Below, one piece after another: positions 16,448 through 24,811 of a DNA stretch of 45,587 bases. Source of the stretch: Micromonospora matsumotoense. GTDB taxonomy: Bacteria; Actinomycetota; Actinomycetes; Mycobacteriales; Micromonosporaceae. How positions within the stretch are numbered: the first letter of the stretch is position 1; every line of letters starts with the position of its first letter. The stretch covers positions 1 to 45,587 of the forward strand of contig NZ_FMCU01000034.1 in the NCBI RefSeq assembly GCF_900091525.1. The letters run 5' to 3'. Below the pieces are notes generated by a model, which saw nothing but the letters and a program-made list of their open reading frames with translations, searched no databases and was not told the DNA's origin. The translations under genes and the position numbers were made by a program.

Positions 16448-16743
16448 TTACGCTCTAGACTCAGCACAGCCGCGAAAGCACGCGATCTCTCTGCGGGTCG
16501 GCGCACCCCGAAGCTCTCGGCGGTCAGCCCGTCACCCCTGCCAAAGGCTCACGCCGCACCGCAGTTTCCGCAGGTCGCCGCAGACGGCGAGACCTGCTCA
16601 CCGACGTTGGTGAGTTGGGAAACCGCCCGGCTGCTGTGCCACAGACTCCCGCGACGCGTCATGCGAGGCGGGTGCACCGAGGCCGCCCGGCCACCTTGCT
16701 TGTCGATCCCGGGCAGTCCCGGCCTATCGAGGGAAGGAATCCA
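16448..16743 (+). promoter_or_regulatory. Long leader region of rho
   Basis: 296 nt with no supported gene. Two TAGACT hexamers, of a type often seen as actinobacterial -10 elements, lie exactly 60 nt apart at 16396-16401 (inside the 3' end of thrB) and 16456-16461. Neither has a good -35. A transcript from either would carry a leader of roughly 275-340 nt before the TTG start, room for Rho autoregulation as known for other rho genes. AAGGAAT precedes the start. Confidence 0.4.
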
Positions 16744-18945
16744 TTGAGCGACACCACCGACGTGACGTCGGATGTTTCCAACGTCGCTGGCGATGCCACC
16801 ACCGCCGCCCCCGCCCGCCGTCGGCGCAGCGGTACCGGTCTGTCGGCGATGCTGCTGCCGGAGCTGCAGAGCCTGGCCGCGTCGCTCGGCATCTCCGGGA
16901 CCGCCCGCATGCGTAAGGGCGAGCTGATCAGCGCGATCTCCGAGCGGCAGCAGGGCGGCGCCGCCACCGGCACCCCTCGACCGCGGGCCGAGGTGGCTGC
17001 TGCGGCTGCCCCCGTCCGGGAGGAGGTGCACGCCGAGGTGACCCCGGAGCGGACCACCGAGCCGGCGTCGGCGACCCCTGCCGCCACCGGTGAGACCGAG
17101 GGCCGGACCCGGACCCGGCGCACTCGGGCCAGCACCGCCGAAGCGCGGCCGGCCACCGAGCGGCCGGCCACCGAGCCGCCGATCGTCGAGACCCGTACCG
17201 AGGAGGCGTCGGTCGAGGCCGGCGACCGTCCCGAGCGGGCCGAGGGACGCGGCGGTCGGGACCGGGCCGAGCGGGCCGGCGCCGACCGGACCGAGCGGGG
17301 CGGCAACGACCGTGCCGAGCGGGCCGGTAACGACCGGGCCGGCGCTGACCGGGCCGGCAACGACCGGGCCGAGCGCGCTGACCGGGCCGGCAACGACCGG
17401 GCCGAGCGCGGTGAGCGGGCCGGTAACGATCGGACCGACAACGACCGGGCCGGCCGTGCCGGTAACGACCGTGGTGAGCGGGCCGGCAACGACCGGGCCG
17501 AGCGGACGGGCGGTGACCGGGCCGAGCGCAGCGGCAACGACCGGGCGGAGCGGGGTGACCGCGCTGACCGGGGCGAGCGGGCCGACCGTAGCGACCGGGG
17601 TGACCGCTCCGGCGAGCGTGGTCAGCGCGACAACCGCGACAACCGCGATGACTCGGACGACGACGAGGCCGGCGGCCGGCGGGGCCGGCGCAGCCGGTTC
17701 CGGGACCGTCGGCGTGGCCGGGGTGACCGGGTCGAGGGCAGCAACGACAGCGGTGGCAGTGGCAGTGGCAGCGGCGGTCGCGAACCGCAGGTCGGCGAGG
17801 ACGACGTGCTGGTCCCGGTGGCCGGCATCATCGACGTGCTCGACAACTACGCCTTCGTGCGGACCACCGGCTACCTGGCCGGCCCGAACGACGTGTACGT
17901 CTCGATGTCGCAGATCAAGAAGCACGGTCTGCGCCGGGGCGACGCGATCACCGGCGCCGTCCGGGCCGCCCGGGACAGCAGCGGCACCGGCGACCAGCGG
18001 CGGGACAAGTACAACCCGCTGGTCCGGTTGGACACCATCAACGGCATGGAGCCGGACGAGGCCCGACGTCGTCCCGAGTTCTACAAGCTGACCCCGCTCT
18101 ACCCGCAGGAGCGACTGCGGCTGGAGACCGAACCGCACATCCTGACCACCCGGGTCATCGACCTGGTCATGCCGATCGGCAAGGGCCAGCGGGCACTCAT
18201 CCAGTCGCCGCCCAAGGCGGGTAAGACCATGGTGCTGCAGGCGATCGCCAACGCGATCACCCACAACAACCCGGAGTGCCACCTGATGGTGGTGCTGGTC
18301 GACGAGCGGCCCGAAGAGGTCACCGACATGCAGCGGTCGATCAAGGGCGAGGTCATCGCGGCCACGTTCGACCGTCCGCCGCAGGACCACACCACGGTGG
18401 CGGAGTTGGCGATCGAGCGGGCCAAGCGCCTGGTCGAGCTGGGGCACGACGTGGTCGTGCTGCTCGATTCGGTGACCCGGCTCGGCCGGTCGTACAACCT
18501 GGCGGCGCCGGCCTCCGGCCGGATCATGTCGGGCGGTATCGACTCCACCGCGCTCTACCCGCCGAAGCGTTTCCTGGGCGCGGCTCGCAACATCGAGAAC
18601 GGTGGCTCGCTGACCATCATCGCCACGGCGCTGGTGGAGACCGGGTCGATGGCGGACACGGTCATCTTCGAGGAGTTCAAGGGCACCGGTAACGCGGAGC
18701 TGAAGCTGGACCGGAAGATCGCCGACAAGCGCACCTTCCCGGCCATCGACATCAACCCGTCCGGTACGCGTAAGGAAGAGGTCCTGCTCGCGCCGGAGGA
18801 GCTGGCCATCATCCACAAGCTCCGCAAGGTGCTGCACTCGCTGGATTCGCAGGCGGCGATGGACCTGCTCCTCGACCGGCTCAAGCAGTCCCGTACCAAC
18901 ATCGAGTTCCTGATGCAGATCGCCAAGTCGACACCGGGGGAGTGA
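16744..18945 (+). CDS. rho: Transcription termination factor Rho
   Basis: Hexameric RNA-dependent ATPase that ends Rho-dependent transcripts. It is 733 aa, far longer than the 419-aa E. coli protein. Order: Rho_N domain (about residues 30-66, MLLPELQSLAASLGIS); a long disordered Arg/Asp/Glu/Gly-rich insert (about 80-350) with many NDRAERAG-like repeats at about 160-300; the RNA-binding cold-shock-like domain (from about 355); and the ATPase core with Walker A PPKAGKT at 489-495 and VVVLLDSVTRLGRSYN. Such inserts are typical of actinobacterial Rho and can extend RNA binding. I chose the TTG at 16744, with AAGGAAT upstream. Confidence 0.95.
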   Translation: MSDTTDVTSDVSNVAGDATTAAPARRRRSGTGLSAMLLPELQSLAASLGISGTARMRKGELISAISERQQGGAATGTPRPRAEVAAAAAPVREEVHAEVTPERTTEPASATPAATGETEGRTRTRRTRASTAEARPATERPATEPPIVETRTEEASVEAGDRPERAEGRGGRDRAERAGADRTERGGNDRAERAGNDRAGADRAGNDRAERADRAGNDRAERGERAGNDRTDNDRAGRAGNDRGERAGNDRAERTGGDRAERSGNDRAERGDRADRGERADRSDRGDRSGERGQRDNRDNRDDSDDDEAGGRRGRRSRFRDRRRGRGDRVEGSNDSGGSGSGSGGREPQVGEDDVLVPVAGIIDVLDNYAFVRTTGYLAGPNDVYVSMSQIKKHGLRRGDAITGAVRAARDSSGTGDQRRDKYNPLVRLDTINGMEPDEARRRPEFYKLTPLYPQERLRLETEPHILTTRVIDLVMPIGKGQRALIQSPPKAGKTMVLQAIANAITHNNPECHLMVVLVDERPEEVTDMQRSIKGEVIAATFDRPPQDHTTVAELAIERAKRLVELGHDVVVLLDSVTRLGRSYNLAAPASGRIMSGGIDSTALYPPKRFLGAARNIENGGSLTIIATALVETGSMADTVIFEEFKGTGNAELKLDRKIADKRTFPAIDINPSGTRKEEVLLAPEELAIIHKLRKVLHSLDSQAAMDLLLDRLKQSRTNIEFLMQIAKSTPGE

Positions 18946-18971
18946 CCCCTCCCGGGTGAGACCGCCACGTT

Positions 18972-18996
18972 GGGCACGGCCGCTCCGGCCGTGCCC
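18972..18996 (+). terminator. Terminator after rho
   Basis: Perfect 10-bp stem GGGCACGGCC / GGCCGTGCCC with a 5-nt loop GCTCC, followed by TTCG, 26 nt past the rho stop. Confidence 0.75.
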
Positions 18997-19039
18997 TTCG
19001 TCGTATCCGCCGTGCCGTGGTGGTCGGCGGCGGCTACAT

Positions 19040-19113
19040 CCGGGAGTTTGTAGCTGGGAATCGCCGTTGATGGAATTTTCTTTCGATGGGCTCGATAGCT
19101 CTTGAAAATTGTG
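19040..19113. other. AT-rich island between rho and rpmE
   Basis: A run such as GGAATTTTCTTTCGATGG and TTGAAAATTGTG (about 19071-19112) stands out from the high-GC surroundings. No ORF of note. It could hold promoter elements for the downstream structured region, but no clear -35/-10 pair was found. Confidence 0.35.
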
Positions 19114-19166
19114 TGCGCCGCCGGGTTGACTGGGAGCGCGGGTCACCGGTCGACCCGGCCACCGGA

Positions 19167-19256
19167 GGGCGGCGGAAGAAACCTGGGGAGGCGTCCGCCG
19201 CCCGGCGGCCCGGCCGGGCGGGCTCCTGAACCTGGGGGAGGAGCCCGCCCGGCCGG
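19167..19256 (+). ncRNA. Twin stem-loops with a shared loop motif (candidate structured RNA)
   Basis: Stem-loop A: GGGCGGCGGA (19167-19176) / TCCGCCGCCC (19194-19203) with a 17-nt loop. Stem-loop B: a perfect 18-bp stem (19210-19227 with 19239-19256) and an 11-nt loop. Both loops carry nearly the same sequence: GAAACCTGGGGAGG at 19178-19191 in A and GAACCTGGGGGAGG at 19228-19241 in B (the last bases enter the stem). Conserved loops on different stems suggest selection on RNA. They lie 229-318 nt upstream of rpmE. Alternatives are an rpmE leader, a terminator pair or a DNA repeat. I cannot match it with confidence to a known riboswitch. Confidence 0.35.
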
Positions 19257-19484
19257 TCGGCGCGTCGGGGAGGAATGGTGGGCGGGAGCGGCGGGAATGC
19301 GGTGCGGTGGGCCGGCGTTACCACTGCCGGACCGATCGTGCGGCCCGCCCGTCGGGTCGGCTCACGCCCATGGCACACTGGTCAATCGGCCACCGGTTCC
19401 GGTTCACGCCCGAGTCCGTCGCGCACCAGGCGGCGGGGGATCAGCGGCGACCCGGCGACCACCTGACGAAAGGACCGAGGCGAC
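19257..19484 (+). other. Upstream region of rpmE
   Basis: 228 nt without a supported gene. The ribosome site is the GAAAGGA stretch about 10-15 nt before the ATG. A ribosomal-protein leader for L31 is known in actinobacteria and would be expected here, but I cannot assign its structure by eye. No Zur-type palindrome was found, in keeping with the zinc-containing form of L31. Confidence 0.35.
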
Positions 19485-19709
19485 ATGAAGCCCAACATTC
19501 ACCCGCAGTACGCGACCACCGAGGTCAAGTGCTCCTGCGGCAACTCCTTCACGACCCGCAGCACCGCCAAGGGCGGTTCGATCTCGGTCGAGACCTGCAG
19601 CGCCTGCCACCCGTTCTACACCGGCAAGCAGCGCGTCCTCGACACCGCCGGCCGGGTCGCCAAGTTCCAGCAGAAGTACGCCAAGGTTCAGGCGAAGAAG
19701 GCCAAGTAG
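19485..19709 (+). CDS. rpmE: 50S ribosomal protein L31, zinc-binding form
   Basis: A 74-aa large-subunit protein that bridges to the 30S subunit. It has the four cysteines of the zinc-containing (C+) type: C16 and C18 (KCSCGNSF), and C38 and C41 (ETCSACHPFYTGKQ). The lysine-rich C-terminus (KVQAKKAK) is typical. It is alone between two strong terminators, so it forms a single-gene unit with a long upstream region. Confidence 0.97.
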   Translation: MKPNIHPQYATTEVKCSCGNSFTTRSTAKGGSISVETCSACHPFYTGKQRVLDTAGRVAKFQQKYAKVQAKKAK

Positions 19710-19716
19710 CTTCACC

Positions 19717-19759
19717 GACGACGCCCGTGTCCGGCCCTGTGCCGGACACGGGCGTCGTC
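19717..19759 (+). terminator. Terminator after rpmE
   Basis: Perfect 18-bp stem GACGACGCCCGTGTCCGG (19717-19734) / CCGGACACGGGCGTCGTC (19742-19759) with a 7-nt loop, beginning 7 nt after the stop codon. Confidence 0.85.
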
Positions 19760-19824
19760 CGTTACGCCTACTTTCCACCTCTGCGTACCGTCTCTGCACC
19801 GGACCCGTCGAAGGAGCATCCCCC

Positions 19825-20913
19825 ATGAGCAGCGAGCGCCTGGCCGCCCTCCTCGACGAGTACGCCGAGCTGGAGAAGCGGCTCGCCGACCCGGCCATCC
19901 ACGCCGACCAGAACACCGCCCGCCGGGTCGGTCGCCGCTACGCCGAGCTGGTGCCGCTGCACAAGGCCGCCGACGAGCTGGAGCAGGCCCGCGCCGACCT
20001 GGTCGCGGCCCGGGAGTTGGCGGCCGAGGACCCGGCGTTCGCCGAGGAGACGGACTCGATCGCGGCGACCCTGCCGGCGCTGGAGGAGCGGCTGGCGGAG
20101 CTGCTGATCCCGCGGGACCCGCACGACGCCAAGGACGTGATCATCGAGATCAAGGCCGGCGAGGGTGGCGAGGAGTCCGCGCTCTTCGCCGGGGACCTGC
20201 TGCGGATGTACACCCGGTACGCCGAGCGGCACGGTTGGCTGACCGAGGTGATCGACGCGCAGGACTCCGACCTCGGCGGGGTCAAGGACGTCTCGTTGGC
20301 GATCAAGACCAAGGGGGTCCCGGACGGCGGCAACGGCGTCTGGTCCCGGCTGAAGTGGGAGGGTGGCGTGCACCGGGTCCAGCGGGTCCCGGTCACCGAG
20401 TCGCAGGGCCGCATCCACACCAGCGCGGCCGGGGTGCTGGTGCTGCCCGAGGCCGAGGACGTCGACGTCACCGTCGACCCGAACGAGCTGCGGATCGACG
20501 TGTTCCGCTCGTCCGGGCCGGGCGGCCAGTCGGTGAACACCACCGACTCGGCGGTACGGATCACCCACCTGCCGACCGGTGTGGTGGTCTCCTGCCAGAA
20601 CGAGAAGTCCCAGTTGCAGAACCGGGAGCAGGCGATGCGCATCCTGCGGGCCCGGTTGCTGGCGGTGGCCCAGGAGCAGGCCGACGCCGCCGCCTCGGAC
20701 GCCCGCCGGGCGCAGGTGCGTACCGTGGACCGTTCGGAGCGGATCCGCACCTACAACTACCCGCAGAACCGGATCACCGACCACCGGATCGGCTACACGG
20801 CGTACAACCTCGACCTGGCGCTCGCCGGGGAGTTGGACGGCGTCCTCGACGCCCTCGCCGGGGCCGACCGGACCGCCCGGCTGGCCGGCGACACCGAGCT
20901 GACCCGCCGCTGA
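19825..20913 (+). CDS. prfA: Peptide chain release factor 1
   Basis: Recognises UAA and UAG stop codons and triggers peptide release. It is 362 aa, with the RF1-specific codon-recognition tripeptide P189-V190-T191 and the universal GGQ at 233-235 (GPGGQSVN), whose Gln is methylated by PrmC. The GAAGGAG ribosome site lies 8 nt before the ATG. The 21 nt from 19808 to 19828, covering ribosome site and start, recur identically before the last gene in the window (45219-45239). prmC lies 1.7 kb downstream, separated by an oppositely oriented diguanylate cyclase gene. Confidence 0.97.
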   Translation: MSSERLAALLDEYAELEKRLADPAIHADQNTARRVGRRYAELVPLHKAADELEQARADLVAARELAAEDPAFAEETDSIAATLPALEERLAELLIPRDPHDAKDVIIEIKAGEGGEESALFAGDLLRMYTRYAERHGWLTEVIDAQDSDLGGVKDVSLAIKTKGVPDGGNGVWSRLKWEGGVHRVQRVPVTESQGRIHTSAAGVLVLPEAEDVDVTVDPNELRIDVFRSSGPGGQSVNTTDSAVRITHLPTGVVVSCQNEKSQLQNREQAMRILRARLLAVAQEQADAAASDARRAQVRTVDRSERIRTYNYPQNRITDHRIGYTAYNLDLALAGELDGVLDALAGADRTARLAGDTELTRR

Positions 20914-20989
20914 CCGTGCGGCGTCAGCACCGGTGACACCGGGACCGCCCCCGGCCCCCGTCGATCCCGGGTCGCCCACCCGGGTACGG

Positions 20990-22534
20990 TCAGGAGGCGC
21001 GGGTGCGGTTCTTGGCCCGCAGCATCTCCCGGTCGGCGAGCTCGAACGCGGTGCCGAGGGCGTCGCGCAGCGCCGTGCCGGTGCCGCTGACCTCGGCGAA
21101 ACCGATGCTCACCCCGACCGGCGTGCCGGGCACCAGCGACTCCCAGTCCTCGGTGCGCACGGCCGCGTCGATCCGGCGGGCCACCTCGGCGGCTTCGGCC
21201 ATGCCGGCCCCGGAGAGCACCACCACGAACTCGTCGCCGCCGTAGCGGGCCACGAAGTCGCCCCGTCGCATCACCCGGTTGATCACCCCGGCGATGCGTT
21301 GCAGCACCAGGTCGCCGGAGTGGTGGCCGTGGTGGGTGTTGACCGCCTTGAAGCCGTCCAGGTCGCAGACGCCGATCACCACCCGCTCGCCCTGGGACAC
21401 CACCGAGGCGATGTGCCGCTCCAACTGACGCCGGTTGGGCAGCCCGGTCAGCGGGTCGGTCAGCGCCTCGCCCTCGTAGCGGGCCGCCTCCCGGCGCATC
21501 TCCTCGTGGTCGATGCGGGCCGCGATGCCGTCGATGTAGACGTCCCGCAGCCGGTCGTTGCGCTGCCCGGCCAGCCGGAACGCCATCCGGTCGGCGCGGT
21601 GTGCGGCGGCGTGGTCGCCGGCCCGGGAGAAGGCGATGCTGCGCAGCCGGGACGGCTCCGCCGCGCCGAGCGTCTCGGCCGACACCCGGGCCGAGTCCAG
21701 TCGGGTGATCGCCTCGATCGGGCGTCCGTCGGCGACCGCCAGGCAGACATGGCCGAGTTGCCGCATGTCCCGGGCCCGGGCGCTGTCCCCGCTGTGGTCG
21801 AGCAGCCGGGCCGGCTCCGGGCCGACCGGCACCGGATCGCCGAGCGCCGTCCGGCGGACCGCCGCGTAGCCGTAGGCGGCGAGGCTACTCGGCCGCAGCC
21901 GGTCGGCCCGGCCGTCGGCGACGAAACGGGCCAGGTCGGCGGCGATGTCGCGGAGCACCCGCAGGCAGCCGTCGCTGTCGCCGTTGTGGTCCAGGGCGAC
22001 GGCGTTGCGCAGCCGGATGCCCGGGGCGGCGAAGGTCTCCTCGGGGATGCCGGCGGCGGCGCCGTGCTGGCGGGCCCGCTCGATCGCGCCCAGCGCATGG
22101 CCGTGGAAGCTGAGGTAGGAGTAGGCCATCGCCAGGTCGTGCCAGCCCCAGGCGGTGTCCCGGTCCCGGTCCTCCGCCGCCTTGAGCGCCCGCGAGGCCC
22201 GGACCAGGTGCATGACGCAGCGGTCCAGCGCGCCCTGGTGGTGCGCGGCCAGCGCGGCCAGCGCGTTGAGGTGCCCGTGCAGGTAGGGCTCGGGGAGGTC
22301 CCGGACGGCCCCGGAGGCCTCCTCGATGGCCCGGGTGAACTCGGCCGTCCGACCGAGGTTGATCAGCGCGCAGAGCCGCTGCACCAGCGCGTCGGCCTTC
22401 GTGTACGGGTCGGTGGTGGTGCGCAGCACCCGGTCGAGGACCCCGACCGCCTCGGCCGAGCGGCTGACCTCCTGGAGGTCGCGGGCATGCGTCAGGGCGT
22501 CAACCTGGTCATCGACCCGGTCGAGCCACCCCAC
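20990..22534 (-). CDS. Diguanylate cyclase with N-terminal helical-repeat (TPR-like) domain
   Basis: A 514-aa cytoplasmic protein with no membrane segment. About residues 1-350 are an alpha-helical region rich in Ala/Leu repeats that reads like TPR units (AEAVGVLDRVL..., AHHQGALDRCVMHLVRASRAL). The C-terminal GGDEF domain (about 355-510) keeps the active-site motif GGDEF at 432-436 and an RxxD inhibitory site (R423-D426) five residues before it, so it should make c-di-GMP with product inhibition. c-di-GMP controls development through BldD in actinomycetes. The start is GTG at 22534 with a GGGAGG ribosome site. It lies on the opposite strand between prfA and prmC. Confidence 0.9.
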   Translation of the reverse strand: MGWLDRVDDQVDALTHARDLQEVSRSAEAVGVLDRVLRTTTDPYTKADALVQRLCALINLGRTAEFTRAIEEASGAVRDLPEPYLHGHLNALAALAAHHQGALDRCVMHLVRASRALKAAEDRDRDTAWGWHDLAMAYSYLSFHGHALGAIERARQHGAAAGIPEETFAAPGIRLRNAVALDHNGDSDGCLRVLRDIAADLARFVADGRADRLRPSSLAAYGYAAVRRTALGDPVPVGPEPARLLDHSGDSARARDMRQLGHVCLAVADGRPIEAITRLDSARVSAETLGAAEPSRLRSIAFSRAGDHAAAHRADRMAFRLAGQRNDRLRDVYIDGIAARIDHEEMRREAARYEGEALTDPLTGLPNRRQLERHIASVVSQGERVVIGVCDLDGFKAVNTHHGHHSGDLVLQRIAGVINRVMRRGDFVARYGGDEFVVVLSGAGMAEAAEVARRIDAAVRTEDWESLVPGTPVGVSIGFAEVSGTGTALRDALGTAFELADREMLRAKNRTRAS

Positions 22535-22607
22535 CCCGAACCTCCCGTCGGTGTGCGCCCGGACGCACCCACTCGTGGTGCGGCCGACGACGCCTCATGA
22601 TTATGGC

Positions 22608-23555
22608 GTGACCTCACTCCCGCGCCACCCGTCCGAAGGGACAGAACGCGAGCGGCCTTCTCCCGTGGTGGCCCGCGCCGCCCGTACCCTCGCCGCCGCC
22701 GGGGTGGCGTCGGCCCGGTCCGAGGCGGAGCAGCTCGCCGCGTACGTGCTGGAGGTGCCCCGGGGCCGGCTCGCCCTGGCCGACGGCTTCACCCGCGCCC
22801 AGCGGACCCGGTTCGACGCGTTGGTGGCCCGCCGGGCCGACCGCGAGCCGTTGCAGCATTTGACCGGCCGGGCCGGCTTCCGGCACCTGGAGTTGGTGGT
22901 CGGACCGGGGGTCTTCGTGCCCCGCCCGGAGACGGAGCTGCTGGCCGGCTGGGGGATCGCGCGGGCGTTGACCCGGGACGCCCCGGTGGTGGTCGACCTG
23001 TGCAGCGGCTCGGGGGCGATCGCGCTGGCGGTGGCGCAGGAGGTGCCGGCGGCCCGGGTGGTGGCGGTGGAGCGGTCCCCGGCCGCGTTGACCTGGCTGC
23101 GGCGCAACGCCGCCGAGCGGGCCGCCGCCGGGGACCGGCCGGTCGAGGTGGTGGTCGCCGACGTTACCGACCCGGGGTTGCTCGCCGACCTGGTCGGCGC
23201 GGTGGACGTGCTGCTGTGCAACCCGCCGTACGTGCCGCGTGCGGTGGCGGTCCCGCCGGAGGTCGCCGGGTACGACCCGGACGAGGCGGTCTTCGCCGGG
23301 ACGGACGGTCTGGCGGTGCTGCGGCCAGTCCTGCGCCGGGCGGCCGCGCTGCTGCGACCCGACGGTGAGCTGGGCGTCGAGCACGACGACACGCACGGCG
23401 AGGCGGTGCCGGCGTTGCTCGCCGCCGACGGTCGGTACGCGGCGGTGCGGGCCCACCGGGACCTGGCCGGCCGGTCCCGGTTCGCCACCGCGTCCCGCCG
23501 GTCGGACGGCCCGCACGCCGTTCGGGCGTCGGCGTGGCAGACTGGCTCCTCGTGA
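22608..23555 (+). CDS. prmC: Protein-(glutamine-N5) methyltransferase PrmC (HemK)
   Basis: SAM-dependent methylation of the GGQ glutamine in release factors such as the nearby PrfA. It is 315 aa. An N-terminal helical domain with SEAEQLAAYVL and LTGRAGFRHLELVVGPGVFVPRPETE is followed by SAM motif VVDLCSGSGAIALAV and the catalytic N205-P-P-Y208. The GTG at 22608 has no ribosome site; a weak -10 (CATGAT) 6 nt upstream would make it leaderless. The final TGA shares its A with the ATG of tsaC. Confidence 0.93.
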   Translation: MTSLPRHPSEGTERERPSPVVARAARTLAAAGVASARSEAEQLAAYVLEVPRGRLALADGFTRAQRTRFDALVARRADREPLQHLTGRAGFRHLELVVGPGVFVPRPETELLAGWGIARALTRDAPVVVDLCSGSGAIALAVAQEVPAARVVAVERSPAALTWLRRNAAERAAAGDRPVEVVVADVTDPGLLADLVGAVDVLLCNPPYVPRAVAVPPEVAGYDPDEAVFAGTDGLAVLRPVLRRAAALLRPDGELGVEHDDTHGEAVPALLAADGRYAAVRAHRDLAGRSRFATASRRSDGPHAVRASAWQTGSS

Positions 23556-24199
23556 TGCTCTACGACTGTCGGTCGCCCGCCGACCGGGACCGCGGTGTCG
23601 CTGCGGCGATCGAGGCGGTCAAGAACGGCGAGCTGGTCGTTCTGCCCACCGACACGGTCTACGGGATCGGCGCGGACGCGTTCACCCCGTACGCGGTGAA
23701 GGCCCTCTCCGATGCCCGAGGTGGCAGCCAGCAGGCGCCGCCGGTGTTGATCGGTTCCCGGCACACCCTCGACGGCCTGGTCTTCTCGCTGCCCAAGGCG
23801 GCCCGTGACCTGGTGGAGGCGTTCTGGCCGGGGGCGTTGACCATCGTGGTGGAGCACTCGCCCAGCCTCGCCTGGGACCTGGGCGACGCCAGCGGGACGG
23901 TCGCGGTGCGGATGCCGCTGCACCCGGTGGCGCTGGAGGTGCTGCGGGAGACCGGCCCGATGGCGGTGGCCTCGGCCAACAAGGTGGGCCAGCCGGCGGC
24001 GCTGACCGCCGAGCAGGCCCGCGACCAGCTCAGCTACTCGGTGCGGGTCTATCTGGAGGCCGGGGCGTGCCCCGATCCGGTGCCGAGCACCATCGTCGAC
24101 CTGACCGCCGAGGTGCCCCGGTTGCTTCGGGTCGGCGCGATCGACCTGGACCAGCTGCGTGAGGTGGCACCGGACATCCTCGACGAGCGGGGAGCCTGA
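23555..24199 (+). CDS. tsaC: L-threonylcarbamoyladenylate synthase (Sua5/YrdC family)
   Basis: Makes threonylcarbamoyl-AMP from threonine, bicarbonate and ATP for the t6A modification of tRNAs reading ANN codons. It is 214 aa, with the YrdC-fold motifs VVLPTDTVYGIGADAF and AFWPGALTIVV, and the C-terminal PSTIVDLT. The ATG at 23555 overlaps the prmC stop (TGATG), so the genes are translationally coupled. A GTG at 23534 is in frame but would overlap prmC further. Confidence 0.93.
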   Translation: MLYDCRSPADRDRGVAAAIEAVKNGELVVLPTDTVYGIGADAFTPYAVKALSDARGGSQQAPPVLIGSRHTLDGLVFSLPKAARDLVEAFWPGALTIVVEHSPSLAWDLGDASGTVAVRMPLHPVALEVLRETGPMAVASANKVGQPAALTAEQARDQLSYSVRVYLEAGACPDPVPSTIVDLTAEVPRLLRVGAIDLDQLREVAPDILDERGA

Positions 24200-24811
24200 G
24201 TGCCGCCGTTCACCGTCCTGCACGTCTGCATGGGCAACATCTGCCGGTCCCCGATGGCCGAGCGGCTGTTGGTGCTCGCCGTCCGCGAGCGGTTGGGGCG
24301 GCTCGGCGTCGATCCGGCCGGCTCGGACGCGCTGCTGCACACCCACAGCGCCGGCACCGGCGGCTGGCACGCGGGGGAGGAGATGAACCCGCCCGCGGCT
24401 CGGCAGGTGCTGGGCCGCGGCGGCGACGTGGACGGGTTCGCCGCGCGCAAGCTCCGTTCCGACCTGATCGACGCCGCCGACCTCGTCCTCACCGCCACCG
24501 CCGACCAGCAGGAGTACGTGGTGGCGTTGCGCCCGGACGCGGCCGGGCGCACCTTCGTGCTGGGTGAGTTCGGCCGGCTGCTCGCTGCGGTGGACGCCGC
24601 CGCCCTGCCGCCGGCCCAGGCCACCCCGGACGCCGTGTACGACCGGGGGGTGGCCCTGGTGGCGGCGGTCGACGCGGCCCGGCAGGGGGCGACCCCGCTG
24701 CACTCCGACGACCTGGACGATCCGTGGGGCCGGGGTGACCAGTGCTTCAGCCGGGTGGCCGACGAGATCGAGGAGACGGTGCACCCGCTCACCTCGGCGC
24801 TGCTGCCCTGA
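24200..24811 (+). CDS. Low-molecular-weight protein-tyrosine-phosphatase family protein
   Basis: A 203-aa cytoplasmic phosphatase with the P-loop C10-M-G-N-I-C-R16-S right at the N-terminus (HVCMGNICRSPMAERL), as in LMW-PTPs and arsenate reductases. A DDPWG segment (about residues 171-175) holds the general-acid Asp region near the C-terminus. It is longer than the usual 150-160 aa because of an Ala-rich stretch at about 125-160. The GTG start directly follows the tsaC stop. Targets are unknown; bacterial LMW-PTPs often act in envelope polysaccharide control. Confidence 0.85.
   Translation: MPPFTVLHVCMGNICRSPMAERLLVLAVRERLGRLGVDPAGSDALLHTHSAGTGGWHAGEEMNPPAARQVLGRGGDVDGFAARKLRSDLIDAADLVLTATADQQEYVVALRPDAAGRTFVLGEFGRLLAAVDAAALPPAQATPDAVYDRGVALVAAVDAARQGATPLHSDDLDDPWGRGDQCFSRVADEIEETVHPLTSALLP

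Noticed and set aside
16615..16743. N-terminal extension of Rho from an upstream TTG
   Set aside because: The extra residues do not resemble Rho, and the TTG at 16744 has the better ribosome site.
16549..19146. 865-aa minus-strand frame opposite rho
   Set aside because: Repetitive Val/Ala/Gly/Pro translation arising from the rho repeat codons; rho is intact on the other strand.
19257..19484. Zur box or zinc-free paralogue control upstream of rpmE
   Set aside because: No matching palindrome, and the L31 encoded is the Cys-containing zinc form, which is not usually Zur-repressed.
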